Position numbers and translations under genes: made by a program. Shown in pieces: positions 1 to 8,234 of a stretch of DNA of 14,728 nt; the first letter of the stretch is position 1; every line of letters starts with the position of its first letter. The DNA lies in NCBI GenBank assembly GCA_026391935.1, contig JAPLDC010000215.1:1-14728 (forward strand), written 5' to 3'. This DNA comes from Bacteroidota bacterium (GTDB lineage Bacteria; Bacteroidota; Bacteroidia; 2-12-FULL-35-15). The notes beneath the pieces were generated by a model. It saw nothing but the letters and a program-made list of their open reading frames with translations. It made no database searches and was not told the origin of the DNA.

Positions 1-1114
1 GATTTGTCTGAACCATATTCTTCAAAAATTCAGGTCTCATACTTCCTCTCCAACCTTGTGCCCATGCAATAAAGAAACGTTGCTCTGCGGTAAATCCATC
101 GATCTTTGCAGGAACAGGTTTTCCTTCCATTGATTTTTTCAAGGCATAATAAGAAATTGTCAAGCCACCAAGATCAGCAATATTTTCACCTAGTGTAAGT
201 TCACCTCTAACGTGCATGCTGTCAATCGCAATGTATCCATCAAACTGTTTCACTAACATATCTGTTTTTTTCTTGAAATTTGCTTTATCAGCTTCTGTCC
301 ACCAATTTTTCAAATTTCCATCCGCATCAAATTGTGCCCCTTCATCATCAAAACCATGTGTTAATTCGTGACCAATGATCGCACCCATCGCTCCGTAATT
401 CACAGCATCATCAGCATCAGGATTAAAGAAAATAGGTTGCATGATTCCGGCAGGAAAAACGATCTCGTTCATTGACGGGTTGTAGTATGCATTGATCGTT
501 GGAGGAGTCATTCCCCACTCAGTGCGATCAACAGGCTTTCCTAATTTTGCAACCATCTCTTTATAAGAATACTCATTCGCTCTCAAATAATTTTGAACGT
601 ATGAATCGCGTTTAATATCTAAGGTTGAATAATCTTTCCATTTATCAGGATACCCTAATTTCAACATGATCTTATCCAATTTCAAATTCGCAGCTTTCTT
701 TGTTTCTGCATTCATCCAATCACGGCTATCGATACGAACACGGTAAGCAGCGATAAGGTTTTTCACCATTTCGCCAACACGCTTTTTACTTTCCTGAGTG
801 AAATATTTCTCAACAAAAACTTGTCCTAATGCATCACCTAATGAAGCATCAGTAGCTTCCAAAGAACGTTTCCAACGGGGTTTCAAAGCAGGAATACCTA
901 ATAAGGTCTTACCATAAAAATTGAAATGTTCCATTACAAATTTGTCGCTCAATTTACTTGCTGTCTGATCAATCAACCCCCAACGTAAATAAATTTTCCA
1001 ATCAGCTAAGGATACAGATTTGATCGCTGAATTCAATGCAACGAAAAAATCAGGTTGCGCCACGATCACATCATTAACACCTTTGATCCCATTCGCATCA
1101 AGATTCCCAACGTA
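1..1114 (-). pseudogene. M13 family zinc metallopeptidase, C-terminal part (broken gene, runs off window)
   Basis: This frame carries the catalytic half of a neprilysin/PepO-like M13 endopeptidase, a family that cleaves peptides in the periplasm or at the cell surface. The zinc motif HELTH is read at 356-370. The third ligand region GENIADLGGL is at 161-190, and an NAYYNPS motif typical of the family lies near 480. The frame is open from about 1114 to position 1, where it still lacks the last few dozen residues that M13 proteins normally have. It is out of frame with the N-terminal half (1066-1707). Between the end of the recognisable N-terminal homology (DYYTNSDERT) and the start of this part (GIKGVNDVIVAQPDFF), the usual stretch of about 70-80 residues is missing. 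I infer one ancestral gene broken by a deletion that also shifts the frame. Translation of this half would need an internal start, for which no signal was found. An assembly error remains possible. Confidence 0.8.
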
Positions 1115-1707
1115 CGCTCATCTGAATTCGTATAATAATCTCTGTCCGGCAAAGAAATTCCGCCTTGTCCGAGTTGAGTAATTATTTCGTTACTGATTTT
1201 TGGATCTTGACCAATATATCCGCCGAACATAGCACCAACTCCAATCGTGTGAAGATGTGCAATAGACTTGATCAGATCATCTGTTGTTTTGATATTTTCA
1301 ATAGCTGCAAACTCACCGTTTAAAGGAGTGATACCATCTTTGTTTAGTTTTACAGAATCATTTGCAACCGAATAAAAATCTCCGATCTTCTGTTCGTTAC
1401 TACCTAAAACTGCAGCTTTATTTTTTGCAGCAGCTTCTAAAATAATTTTCAGTTTTGCCTTGTTTTGTTTTTCAATTTCGTTAAAACTTCCCCAACGACT
1501 TTCTTCTTGTGGAATAGGATTATTCTTGATCCAACTGCCATTAACAAATTGGTAAAAATCATCAACAGGTTTTACTGACCTGTCAAAATTCTTAAGGTTG
1601 ATGACCTCAGCCTTAGGGCCTTTCGAACCATCTTTTTTAGGATCACCTCCAAAGGATGCGAAAATAACTGCCGATGCAAGAACTGAGATTGTAATTATCT
1701 TTTTCAT
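1066..1707 (-). CDS. M13 family metallopeptidase, N-terminal fragment (frameshifted)
   Basis: This frame encodes 213 residues. It starts with a signal peptide (MKKIITISVLASAVIFASFG), followed by the M13 N-terminal domain: DDFYQFVNGSWIKNNPIP near residue 50, a WGSFNEI block, and a LPDRDYYTNSDE block near residue 190. These are standard landmarks of the peptidase M13 N domain. After residue 198 or so the reading (TLGILMRMG...) no longer resembles the family and ends at a TGA, while the family sequence resumes in another frame. As written, the product would be an exported fragment without the zinc site and hence without peptidase activity. The ATG at 1707 is supported by the signal peptide. It lies 43 bp after the stop of the helicase gene, so the two may be co-transcribed. 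A sequence TAAATTCG (minus strand, 1734-1727), one mismatch from the Bacteroidota -7 element, could also give it its own weak promoter. Confidence 0.75.
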   Translation of the reverse strand: MKKIITISVLASAVIFASFGGDPKKDGSKGPKAEVINLKNFDRSVKPVDDFYQFVNGSWIKNNPIPQEESRWGSFNEIEKQNKAKLKIILEAAAKNKAAVLGSNEQKIGDFYSVANDSVKLNKDGITPLNGEFAAIENIKTTDDLIKSIAHLHTIGVGAMFGGYIGQDPKISNEIITQLGQGGISLPDRDYYTNSDERTLGILMRMGSKVLMM

Positions 1708-1750
1708 ATTTTTTTAGATTTGAGAACGAATTTACCCTAAATCATTAATA

Positions 1751-4700
1751 TTACAAAATGATTTTGTTAGCCTGTTTACCAATTAAAACTACCCTATCCG
1801 GGCGATACAATTCCCCACTTGAAGTTACTATTTCGGCTTCATTCTTAATAACCAAGTTGCTTTCGAAATAAGGAGCAAGGCCAGGGAGTTTTATAATTTT
1901 AGAAAGTGTATTCGTTAATAATTCTTTTTCATCATCCGTGATAAGACCTTCGGCGCACATTGAACTCAATGCAGGCAAAACATCTTCTGCAGTTTTGACT
2001 TTTGCTAAAGCTGTATGAACCACATTACCGTAATCTTTTTTCACTTCAGCCATATTTGTATTCCAAATGCTTGGCGCTGCAGCACGCATCTTTACACTCT
2101 CTCTCCAACTATTGGAATTAAATGTAGCAAGTTCATAGTTTAAAGTTTCCTGTTTCTTGTTCGTTTTAATATGCGTTGATCCCTCACCAAAAGTGTAACA
2201 AGATTTTCCTTCTTCCCATTCACCAGTGGTTTGATAATAGAATGCCAACATATCACTTACTGAAGAAAGATTTTCAGGTTTTTTACCGGGCATACCTGAA
2301 AATACGTACATACGCTCTTCAGCCCTTGTAAATCCAACATATAAAACATTTAAATTATCCAAAAGAGATTTATTTTTCTCCTCATCATATAATTCTGCAT
2401 ACTGTGTTTCTAACAAGTCTTTGTTGGTAGGAACTATAGCAGAAGGTAATTTTGGAAGTTTGTCATTATCAAGATCGATCCACAAATTCTTTTTTCCATT
2501 TATTACTTCGCTATTCGAAAAAGGTAAGATCACAACAGGAAATTCCAATCCTTTTGAGCGGTGGATGGTCATGATACTCACAGCATCCATCCCTTGTGGA
2601 ATTACCAGGGAAGACTTCTCTTTTTTCTCTTCCCAATAATCAATAAAATCATTCAGATTATTATTTTTCTTGATACTGTAATTCAATACCTCGTCTAAAA
2701 AGAATTGAATATATGCATTTGGTGTAGCGTTCAATTTAAAAATACGGACCAACTCTTCACATAGCTCGTACAAAGCCATTTTTGAAAGCTTGGTAACACT
2801 AAAATCAATGTTCGCATTTTTTATAATTGCACTTATTCCTGTCCTGTTTTGAAGTGTTTCGGCTAAGGTTGTATTGGAAACAATTTCAGAGGTCAACAAA
2901 TATTCCAAAATTTCTGTTTGGATAATCGTGTCGCTGGTATTGGATAAATATTTAAGCAAGGAATGCAAAAAATTTATCTCCACAGAATTGCTCAACAATA
3001 AAGAATCGGATGAAATTACTTTTATTCCATTCTCTGTTAAATAATTTGCAATATCACTTCCATCTGTATTTTTACGCACTAGAATAGAAATATCTTTAAG
3101 TGCATATTCTTCCTTTAGCAACTGTTGTATCAACTCAAGTGTACGGATTTTATTCTGAGAACGATACTCTTCTTTTGCACCTGCAATAAATTCAACCTGA
3201 ACAAAACCTCCTGTATTTTCGGGATTAAATCCTTGTTCCAAACCCTTGTATATTGTTTGGTATTTCTCATTTAACTTTCCTGAAAGTATTTTAAAAATGG
3301 AATTATTGAACTCGATCACTTCACGTTTACTTCGATAATTTTTATCCAGCATTTTGGGATTATGATTCCGGATCAAGGCCTCTTCGCGCTCCAATACCAA
3401 AGGATTATCATTGTGTTTAAAAACACGAGGCAACATCGCAAATTGCTCCACCTCTCCCCCACGCCAACGATAGATCGCCTGTTTACCATCACCCACCAGC
3501 ATTGTAAAATGACCGCTTGCCAATGAATTATCAATCAGAGGCAATAAATTTTGAAATTGAAGTACGGAAGTATCCTGAAATTCATCGATCAGGTAATTAT
3601 TGTACCGTTCGCCCAAACGCTCATAGATAAAGGGGATAGGCTCATTCAACACGATCTTCGCGATCATTTTATTGAATTCGGAAATATGAAGGATATTATT
3701 TTGAGCTTTATATTCTGATAATATTTTTTCAATTTCATTGAGTACAGCAAGCGAATAAATATTTTTATTGATCAGAGAAAACAAAATATAATTTGAATAG
3801 GACTTATCTTTCAATTCTTGAATTGCTGAAAAGCTATCCAACAAAATTGATTTTATTCCATCTATCGAAGTCTTTGTCTCTTCAGAAATTTTTCCGGCAT
3901 ACCACTTATCTTCTCCGGCAGTTGTAATTACATAAGAATTTGGAGAAATGTAATCCACCCTTCCATTCCCTATCTTTTCGAAATAGGCTGCTATTCCTTT
4001 ATCTCCGTAATAAAAATCTTTATTTGTTAACCCGGCTTTCTTAATTAAGTCAAAGGCTTTTTTAGCCTCATTTGAAACCAATGTTTCGAACAATTTTATT
4101 TCAGAAAACAAGATATCCTTTATTTCAAAAAAATCATCCACGCTTAAATGCTTCAATTTTTCAATGTAAATAGCGCCCTCTTCATTCAATAAATTTTTAG
4201 CGAATATTTTCAGATCATTTTCGATGTGCCAACTTTTTTCGTCATCTGTTTTACTTTCTGTAAATTCCACTAAAGCTTTTGTCAGTCGTTCATCATTACC
4301 AATCTGAGCAATGAGCAGATCAATTGCCTGTGAAAGTAATTTATCATCATCCATTTCGATTTCAAAACTCATTGGAATTTTCAGATCAAATGCAAAAGTG
4401 CGCACTACTTTATGAACGAAAGCATCGATGGTGCCAATTGCGAAATCAGAATAATTATGAAGGATAGCAGTCAGTATATTTTGAGCGCGTTTGCGGATGA
4501 TAGCATCATCCATTTTCTCATAAAGATTTAACTTCACATGTTTCTTCAGCTCCAGCAAAAATGTTTTGGTTCCTGATGAAACTTCAGAATAATCTTCTTC
4601 AGAAAGTTCTTTGAGTGCTTTTATGATACGCTCTTTCATTTCAGCAGCAGCTTTATTAGTAAAGGTCACTGCTAAAATATGCTTATACGCTTGTGGCGGC

Positions 4701-4804
4701 TCAGAAGGATCATTTAGTGCAAGGGCCAGATATTCTTTCACCAGGGTAAATGTTTTACCGGAACCCGCTGATGACTTATAAATGGTAAAGTTCTTCTCTG
4801 ACAT
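1751..4804 (-). CDS. UvrD/AddA-like ATP-dependent DNA helicase, nuclease domain truncated
   Basis: This is a 1017-residue superfamily 1A helicase of the RecB/AddA type found in Bacteroidota, which unwinds DNA ends for double-strand break repair. Visible motifs are Walker A SSAGSGKT (residues 11-18), motif Ia AVTFTNKAAAEMKERI (about 45-60), Walker B DEFQDT (about 406-411), GDGKQAIYRWRGGE (about 437-451), MTIHRSKGLEFPVV (about 745-758) and LYVGFTRAEER (about 818-828). The C-terminus begins a RecB-family PD-(D/E)XK nuclease: GNVVHTALAKV near 925 supplies the conserved His, and GELYRPDRVV (997-1006) the Asp before the active site. The protein then ends at ANKIIL, exactly where the family normally continues with a D-Y-K-T-G block carrying the catalytic Asp and Lys, then a Q-x-x-x-Y helix. 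The helicase core looks intact but the nuclease should be inactive. No AddB-like partner is in the window. The gene is divergent from the S8 protease gene across 65 bp. Confidence 0.9.
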   Translation of the reverse strand: MSEKNFTIYKSSAGSGKTFTLVKEYLALALNDPSEPPQAYKHILAVTFTNKAAAEMKERIIKALKELSEEDYSEVSSGTKTFLLELKKHVKLNLYEKMDDAIIRKRAQNILTAILHNYSDFAIGTIDAFVHKVVRTFAFDLKIPMSFEIEMDDDKLLSQAIDLLIAQIGNDERLTKALVEFTESKTDDEKSWHIENDLKIFAKNLLNEEGAIYIEKLKHLSVDDFFEIKDILFSEIKLFETLVSNEAKKAFDLIKKAGLTNKDFYYGDKGIAAYFEKIGNGRVDYISPNSYVITTAGEDKWYAGKISEETKTSIDGIKSILLDSFSAIQELKDKSYSNYILFSLINKNIYSLAVLNEIEKILSEYKAQNNILHISEFNKMIAKIVLNEPIPFIYERLGERYNNYLIDEFQDTSVLQFQNLLPLIDNSLASGHFTMLVGDGKQAIYRWRGGEVEQFAMLPRVFKHNDNPLVLEREEALIRNHNPKMLDKNYRSKREVIEFNNSIFKILSGKLNEKYQTIYKGLEQGFNPENTGGFVQVEFIAGAKEEYRSQNKIRTLELIQQLLKEEYALKDISILVRKNTDGSDIANYLTENGIKVISSDSLLLSNSVEINFLHSLLKYLSNTSDTIIQTEILEYLLTSEIVSNTTLAETLQNRTGISAIIKNANIDFSVTKLSKMALYELCEELVRIFKLNATPNAYIQFFLDEVLNYSIKKNNNLNDFIDYWEEKKEKSSLVIPQGMDAVSIMTIHRSKGLEFPVVILPFSNSEVINGKKNLWIDLDNDKLPKLPSAIVPTNKDLLETQYAELYDEEKNKSLLDNLNVLYVGFTRAEERMYVFSGMPGKKPENLSSVSDMLAFYYQTTGEWEEGKSCYTFGEGSTHIKTNKKQETLNYELATFNSNSWRESVKMRAAAPSIWNTNMAEVKKDYGNVVHTALAKVKTAEDVLPALSSMCAEGLITDDEKELLTNTLSKIIKLPGLAPYFESNLVIKNEAEIVTSSGELYRPDRVVLIGKQANKIIL

Positions 4805-4821
4805 ATCCGAATAAATGAGTA

Positions 4822-4852
4822 TTGCAAATTACACAATAAATACGTACTTTTA
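4822..4852 (+). promoter_or_regulatory. Candidate Bacteroidota-type promoter for the S8 protease gene
   Basis: A TTG at 4822-4824 is followed after 20 bp by TACTTTTA at 4845-4852, one mismatch from the Bacteroidota -7 consensus TAnnTTTG. The spacing fits the known -33/-7 arrangement. It lies 17 bp before the ATG at 4870, inside the short divergent gap shared with the helicase gene. No comparably good element was found for the helicase on the other strand. Confidence 0.4.
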
Positions 4853-4869
4853 TTTTAAATCAGCGTTCG

Positions 4870-6543
4870 ATGAAAAAAATATTTTTGTTTATTTCTTTTG
4901 GTTTATTATTTACAAATATTCCTTTAACCGCTCAGGAAACTAATATTGTTGCAGGGAATATATTGGTAATGGTTAATTCCGAAACAGACGCTATACAACT
5001 TACTAAGGAGCTATCTGCCATAAATGGTGTACCTACCAATTTAAAAGTTGAACGCATTTTATCACGTTCGATGCATATTTATCTGATGTCTTTTGATGAG
5101 CATGCAGTGAATGAAGAGCTATTTTTAAAAGCTGTTAAAAAAAATCATTTAATAAAAATTGCGCAATTCAATCATACTTTTCAAGAGCGCGTTATCCCGA
5201 ACGACCCGCAATTCAGTGTGATGTGGGATATGGATAATACAGGTGCCAGTGGCGGTGTTGCCGATGCGGATATTGATGCACCTGAAGCTTGGGATATTAC
5301 TACAGGGGGATTGACTTCCGAAGGCGATTCAATTGTTGTAGCAGTTATTGATGCAGGATTTGATCTGACGCAGGAAGATCTGAATTTCTGGAAAAATTAT
5401 CAGGAGATCCCAAATAATGGTATTGATGACGATGGCAATGGTTACATTGATGACTATGATGGATGGAATGGCACAACAGCAACTGACAACTTCTCCGTGG
5501 CCAGACATGGTACGCATGTGTCCGGAACAGTTGGTGCGAAAGGAAATAATGGAATTGGAGTAACAGGAATTAATTGGAATGTAAAAGTAATGCCAATCTC
5601 CTATGGTTCGGGAGGAAGTTTTGAAGCAAATGTTGTGGCTTCCTATGCATTTGCGATGGATCAACGTAGATTGTATAATCAAACAAACGGAGCTAAAGGA
5701 GCGTTTGTAGTTTCAACAAATTCTTCTTTCGGTGTCGACCTAGCATTTCCATCTTCCTATCCGCTGTGGTGCGCAATGTATGACTCCTTAGGCTCCGTGG
5801 GGATTTTAAGTGCCGCTGCTACAGCAAATGCAAATTACAATGTGGATGTGCAAGGAGATATTCCCACAGCATGTGCAAGCAATTGGATGATCTCTGTAAC
5901 AAACACCACCCGAACAGATGCAAAATATAGCAATTGCGGTTACGGTGCAACCACCATTGACCTCGGCGCTCCGGGAACAAGTATCACTTCAACATATCCT
6001 TCTAATGTATACACTGCAAATACGGGAACTTCAATGGCTACACCGCATGTTGCAGGAACTGTTGCTTTGATGTATTCGGTGAATTGCCCGACATTTATTT
6101 CTAATTACAAGAGCGATCCTGCCGGAATTGCATTGATGGTAAAAGATTCGCTGTTAAATGCTACCGATCCGAATTATGATCTGACAGGAATAACTGTAAG
6201 TCAAGGCCGACTGAATTTGTATAAATCGGTAAGATCGATTCAAAATTATTGTGCATCAGTTGGAATTGATGAGACGGCTACTATAACAGAATTTGAAATT
6301 CAAAAGATATACCCTAACCCTGCAGATGATCTCCTAAGCCTTGTTTATAAAAGTAATGAAGAGGTGGAAATATTAATAATTAATGTTTTTGGACAAGAAG
6401 TGAAACGTTTAAGTGGCGGAACAGATACAAGAGGAATTCAACATGCTCATATTGATATTTCTAATTTAAAACAAGGAGTCTACTTTGTCAGCATCAACAC
6501 CTCCACAAAAAAATCGAATACGGTAAAAATTATTGTTTACTAA
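4870..6543 (+). CDS. Secreted S8 (subtilisin-like) serine peptidase with T9SS type A sorting domain
   Basis: This is a 557-residue secreted protease. A signal peptide (residues 1-21, ending LTAQ) is followed by a propeptide-like region to about 110, then the S8 catalytic domain. The catalytic triad is visible: Asp161 in AVIDAGFD, His213 in RHGTHVSG and Ser388 in GTSMATPHVAG. The stretch SAAATANANYNVD near residue 315 sits where the oxyanion-hole Asn is expected. An acidic Gly/Asp loop (GIDDDGNGYIDDYDGWNG, about 184-201) may bind calcium. From about 478 the C-terminus is a type A sorting domain: IYPNPADD, an IINVFGQEV block, then LKQGVYFVSI and a final KIIVY. In this family that domain directs export by the type IX system and is removed or attached at the surface. 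It is probably transcribed alone, with a helicase gene divergent upstream and a 354 bp gap downstream. All parts look intact. Confidence 0.95.
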   Translation: MKKIFLFISFGLLFTNIPLTAQETNIVAGNILVMVNSETDAIQLTKELSAINGVPTNLKVERILSRSMHIYLMSFDEHAVNEELFLKAVKKNHLIKIAQFNHTFQERVIPNDPQFSVMWDMDNTGASGGVADADIDAPEAWDITTGGLTSEGDSIVVAVIDAGFDLTQEDLNFWKNYQEIPNNGIDDDGNGYIDDYDGWNGTTATDNFSVARHGTHVSGTVGAKGNNGIGVTGINWNVKVMPISYGSGGSFEANVVASYAFAMDQRRLYNQTNGAKGAFVVSTNSSFGVDLAFPSSYPLWCAMYDSLGSVGILSAAATANANYNVDVQGDIPTACASNWMISVTNTTRTDAKYSNCGYGATTIDLGAPGTSITSTYPSNVYTANTGTSMATPHVAGTVALMYSVNCPTFISNYKSDPAGIALMVKDSLLNATDPNYDLTGITVSQGRLNLYKSVRSIQNYCASVGIDETATITEFEIQKIYPNPADDLLSLVYKSNEEVEILIINVFGQEVKRLSGGTDTRGIQHAHIDISNLKQGVYFVSINTSTKKSNTVKIIVY

Positions 6544-6897
6544 AATTCAATTCCTACATTTTATTTCCGATCATCAACCTTAAAGACTATTCTAATTTGC
6601 TGAACTGGTAAATTAGAATATATTCTATCAACTCTTTCCTTTTGCTAAAAAAATAAATTACTCCTTGTTTATATATTAATCTATAGACCTTACACAGTTA
6701 CAATTGGTATTATTTCTTAGTTTATAGAGCAGATAATGTTACATCGCAGTTATCAACAAACCCTTGTTTGTAATTACAACGCACTGCACTTAAAATACTG
6801 TTTAAACTGCAATAGTTTTGTTTAAATTATTGCTAGGCTGCTTTAAATATCAATACGTTATCGAGAGAACTTGATATTCTATACTAAAAATACCAAT
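6544..6897. other. 354 bp AT-rich intergenic region
   Basis: This gap lies between the protease stop and the chosen ATG of the next gene. It is strongly AT-rich, with no convincing coding frame, tRNA or riboswitch. It holds a perfect 11 bp inverted repeat at 6588-6620 and a smaller ACAAAC-CCTT-GTTTGT hairpin at 6756-6771. No clear TAnnTTTG element was found before the barrel gene, so the promoter of that operon is not identified. The leader is much longer than those of the other genes here. Confidence 0.5.
6588..6620. repeat. Perfect 11 bp inverted repeat downstream of the protease gene
   Basis: The arms TATTCTAATTT (6588-6598) and AAATTAGAATA (6610-6620) are exact reverse complements separated by an 11-base loop. 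It lies 45 bp after the protease stop. It could end transcription, stabilise the 3' end of the message or bind a dimeric regulator. There is no T-tract after it, so a classical intrinsic terminator is not well supported. Confidence 0.5.
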
Positions 6898-8205
6898 ATG
6901 AGAAACAAAAAATTACTACTTACAGTGTTATTGTTTTCGACTATAACGGTTATTCACGCGCAAAATACAGCAAAAACAAAACAACTCCCGTCAGTGGCAA
7001 TTGGGGCAGGAATACTGTCTTTTAATGGTGATATCGGAAATGGTGTGAACTTAAGTTCTTTTAGCCGGATAAGAGTTGGCTATCATCTAACAATAGAAGA
7101 ACGCATCGGAAAATATCTTGGAGTATCAGTCAATGGACTTTATGGGAAATTATCTGACAGTGAAAGAGGATTAGATAGGAACTTAAATTTCGAATCAAAA
7201 ATTATGCAAGGAGATCTGAATCTGGTTTTGCATTTTGATAATGATTTGATCTTTAGTCGCACAAGCGTTTTTGCACCCTATATGTATGCTGGTATTGGAT
7301 ATTTAAAATTTGACCCATATGGTGATCTAACAAATAAGAACAATGTCAAATATAATTATTGGAGCGATGGAACAATTCATGATATGGCGCAATCTGATCC
7401 TCTTGCTTCAACATCAACACTTATACAAAGAGATTATACTTACGAAACAAAACTAACTGATTCATCTAATTATTCAAGATCATCACTAGCATTACCATTA
7501 GGGATTGGTTTCAATTTAAAAGTCCTTCGTAATCTTTCAGTAAATATGGGTGCCACCTATTATTTAACATTTACTGACTGGATCGACAATTTCAAATCGG
7601 GAAGCAATGATAAATACATCTATGCAAATGTATCCATCCAATATAATTTCGGAAAAGAAGAAGATGAAAGTGATGCAATTTATAGAAGTGTTGATTTTTC
7701 TGCTTTAGATAAGATGGATACAGATGAAGACGGAGTGAGTGATGGAGAAGATAGATGTCCTGGCACTCCAAAAGGAGTAAAGGTAACAGGTCATGGTTGT
7801 CCAGAAGATAATGACGAAGACGGTGTTCCTGATTATAAGGACAAGGAATTAATGACAAAGAGAAATGCAATTGTTGATGAGAAGGGAGTAACAATAACCG
7901 ATAAGATGCTTTCTGAACAACAAAGTCAATATGATTCACTTGCAACTGAAAGAAGTCAACTTTTTAACGAAAACCCTAGTTTGTCTTATTTGAAAGATGT
8001 TGAAGCAAAATCAACGGAAGCAAGAAAAACAAATCCTACTTCTGCAAGTAAGATACCTTATGCTTTGCGTCCAGCAGATAAAAATAATGACGGATTTATT
8101 TCAGCTGATGAGATCGCAGCAGCTATTGATATGTTTTTCGAAGGAGACTCTGATTTTTCTGTTGAAAAACTTAATCAACTTATCGATTTTTTCTTTGAAC
8201 AATAA
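6898..8205 (+). CDS. Outer-membrane beta-barrel protein with TSP3 repeats and EF-hand tail
   Basis: This is a 435-residue protein. The ATG at 6898 was chosen because it directly begins a signal peptide (MRNKKLLLTVLLFSTITVIHAQ). An in-frame TTG at 6871 would put nine unrelated residues before it. Residues about 30-255 look like an OmpA-type barrel: alternating aromatic/polar strands, ending with ANVSIQYNFG, a typical last strand. Two acidic calcium-binding TSP3-like repeats follow (DTDEDGVSDGEDRCPGTPKG and DNDEDGVPDYKD). Instead of an OmpA peptidoglycan-binding domain, the end carries an EF-hand loop, DKNNDGFISADEI (near residue 395), and a terminal helix ending LIDFFFEQ. It is clearly paralogous to the barrel gene at 9781: both share the (D/N)RNLNFES, YYWSDG and IQRDYTYE blocks. 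It is probably the first gene of an operon with the gene at 8235, 29 bp downstream. A structural envelope role is inferred and its ligand is unknown. Confidence 0.85.
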   Translation: MRNKKLLLTVLLFSTITVIHAQNTAKTKQLPSVAIGAGILSFNGDIGNGVNLSSFSRIRVGYHLTIEERIGKYLGVSVNGLYGKLSDSERGLDRNLNFESKIMQGDLNLVLHFDNDLIFSRTSVFAPYMYAGIGYLKFDPYGDLTNKNNVKYNYWSDGTIHDMAQSDPLASTSTLIQRDYTYETKLTDSSNYSRSSLALPLGIGFNLKVLRNLSVNMGATYYLTFTDWIDNFKSGSNDKYIYANVSIQYNFGKEEDESDAIYRSVDFSALDKMDTDEDGVSDGEDRCPGTPKGVKVTGHGCPEDNDEDGVPDYKDKELMTKRNAIVDEKGVTITDKMLSEQQSQYDSLATERSQLFNENPSLSYLKDVEAKSTEARKTNPTSASKIPYALRPADKNNDGFISADEIAAAIDMFFEGDSDFSVEKLNQLIDFFFEQ

Positions 8206-8234
8206 TGCACTAGTAAAAACTAAATACCAATTAT

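Noticed and set aside
5329..5682. Cys-rich minus-strand frame inside the protease gene
   Set aside because: It is antisense to the catalytic Asp and His region of a clear S8 peptidase and shows no signal or domain of its own.
6871..6897. TTG at 6871 as start of the barrel gene
   Set aside because: It would place nine unrelated residues before a complete signal peptide that starts with ATG at 6898.
6544..6897. Riboswitch or small RNA in the long intergenic gap
   Set aside because: Only simple AT-rich hairpins were seen; no known aptamer core or intrinsic terminator could be recognised.
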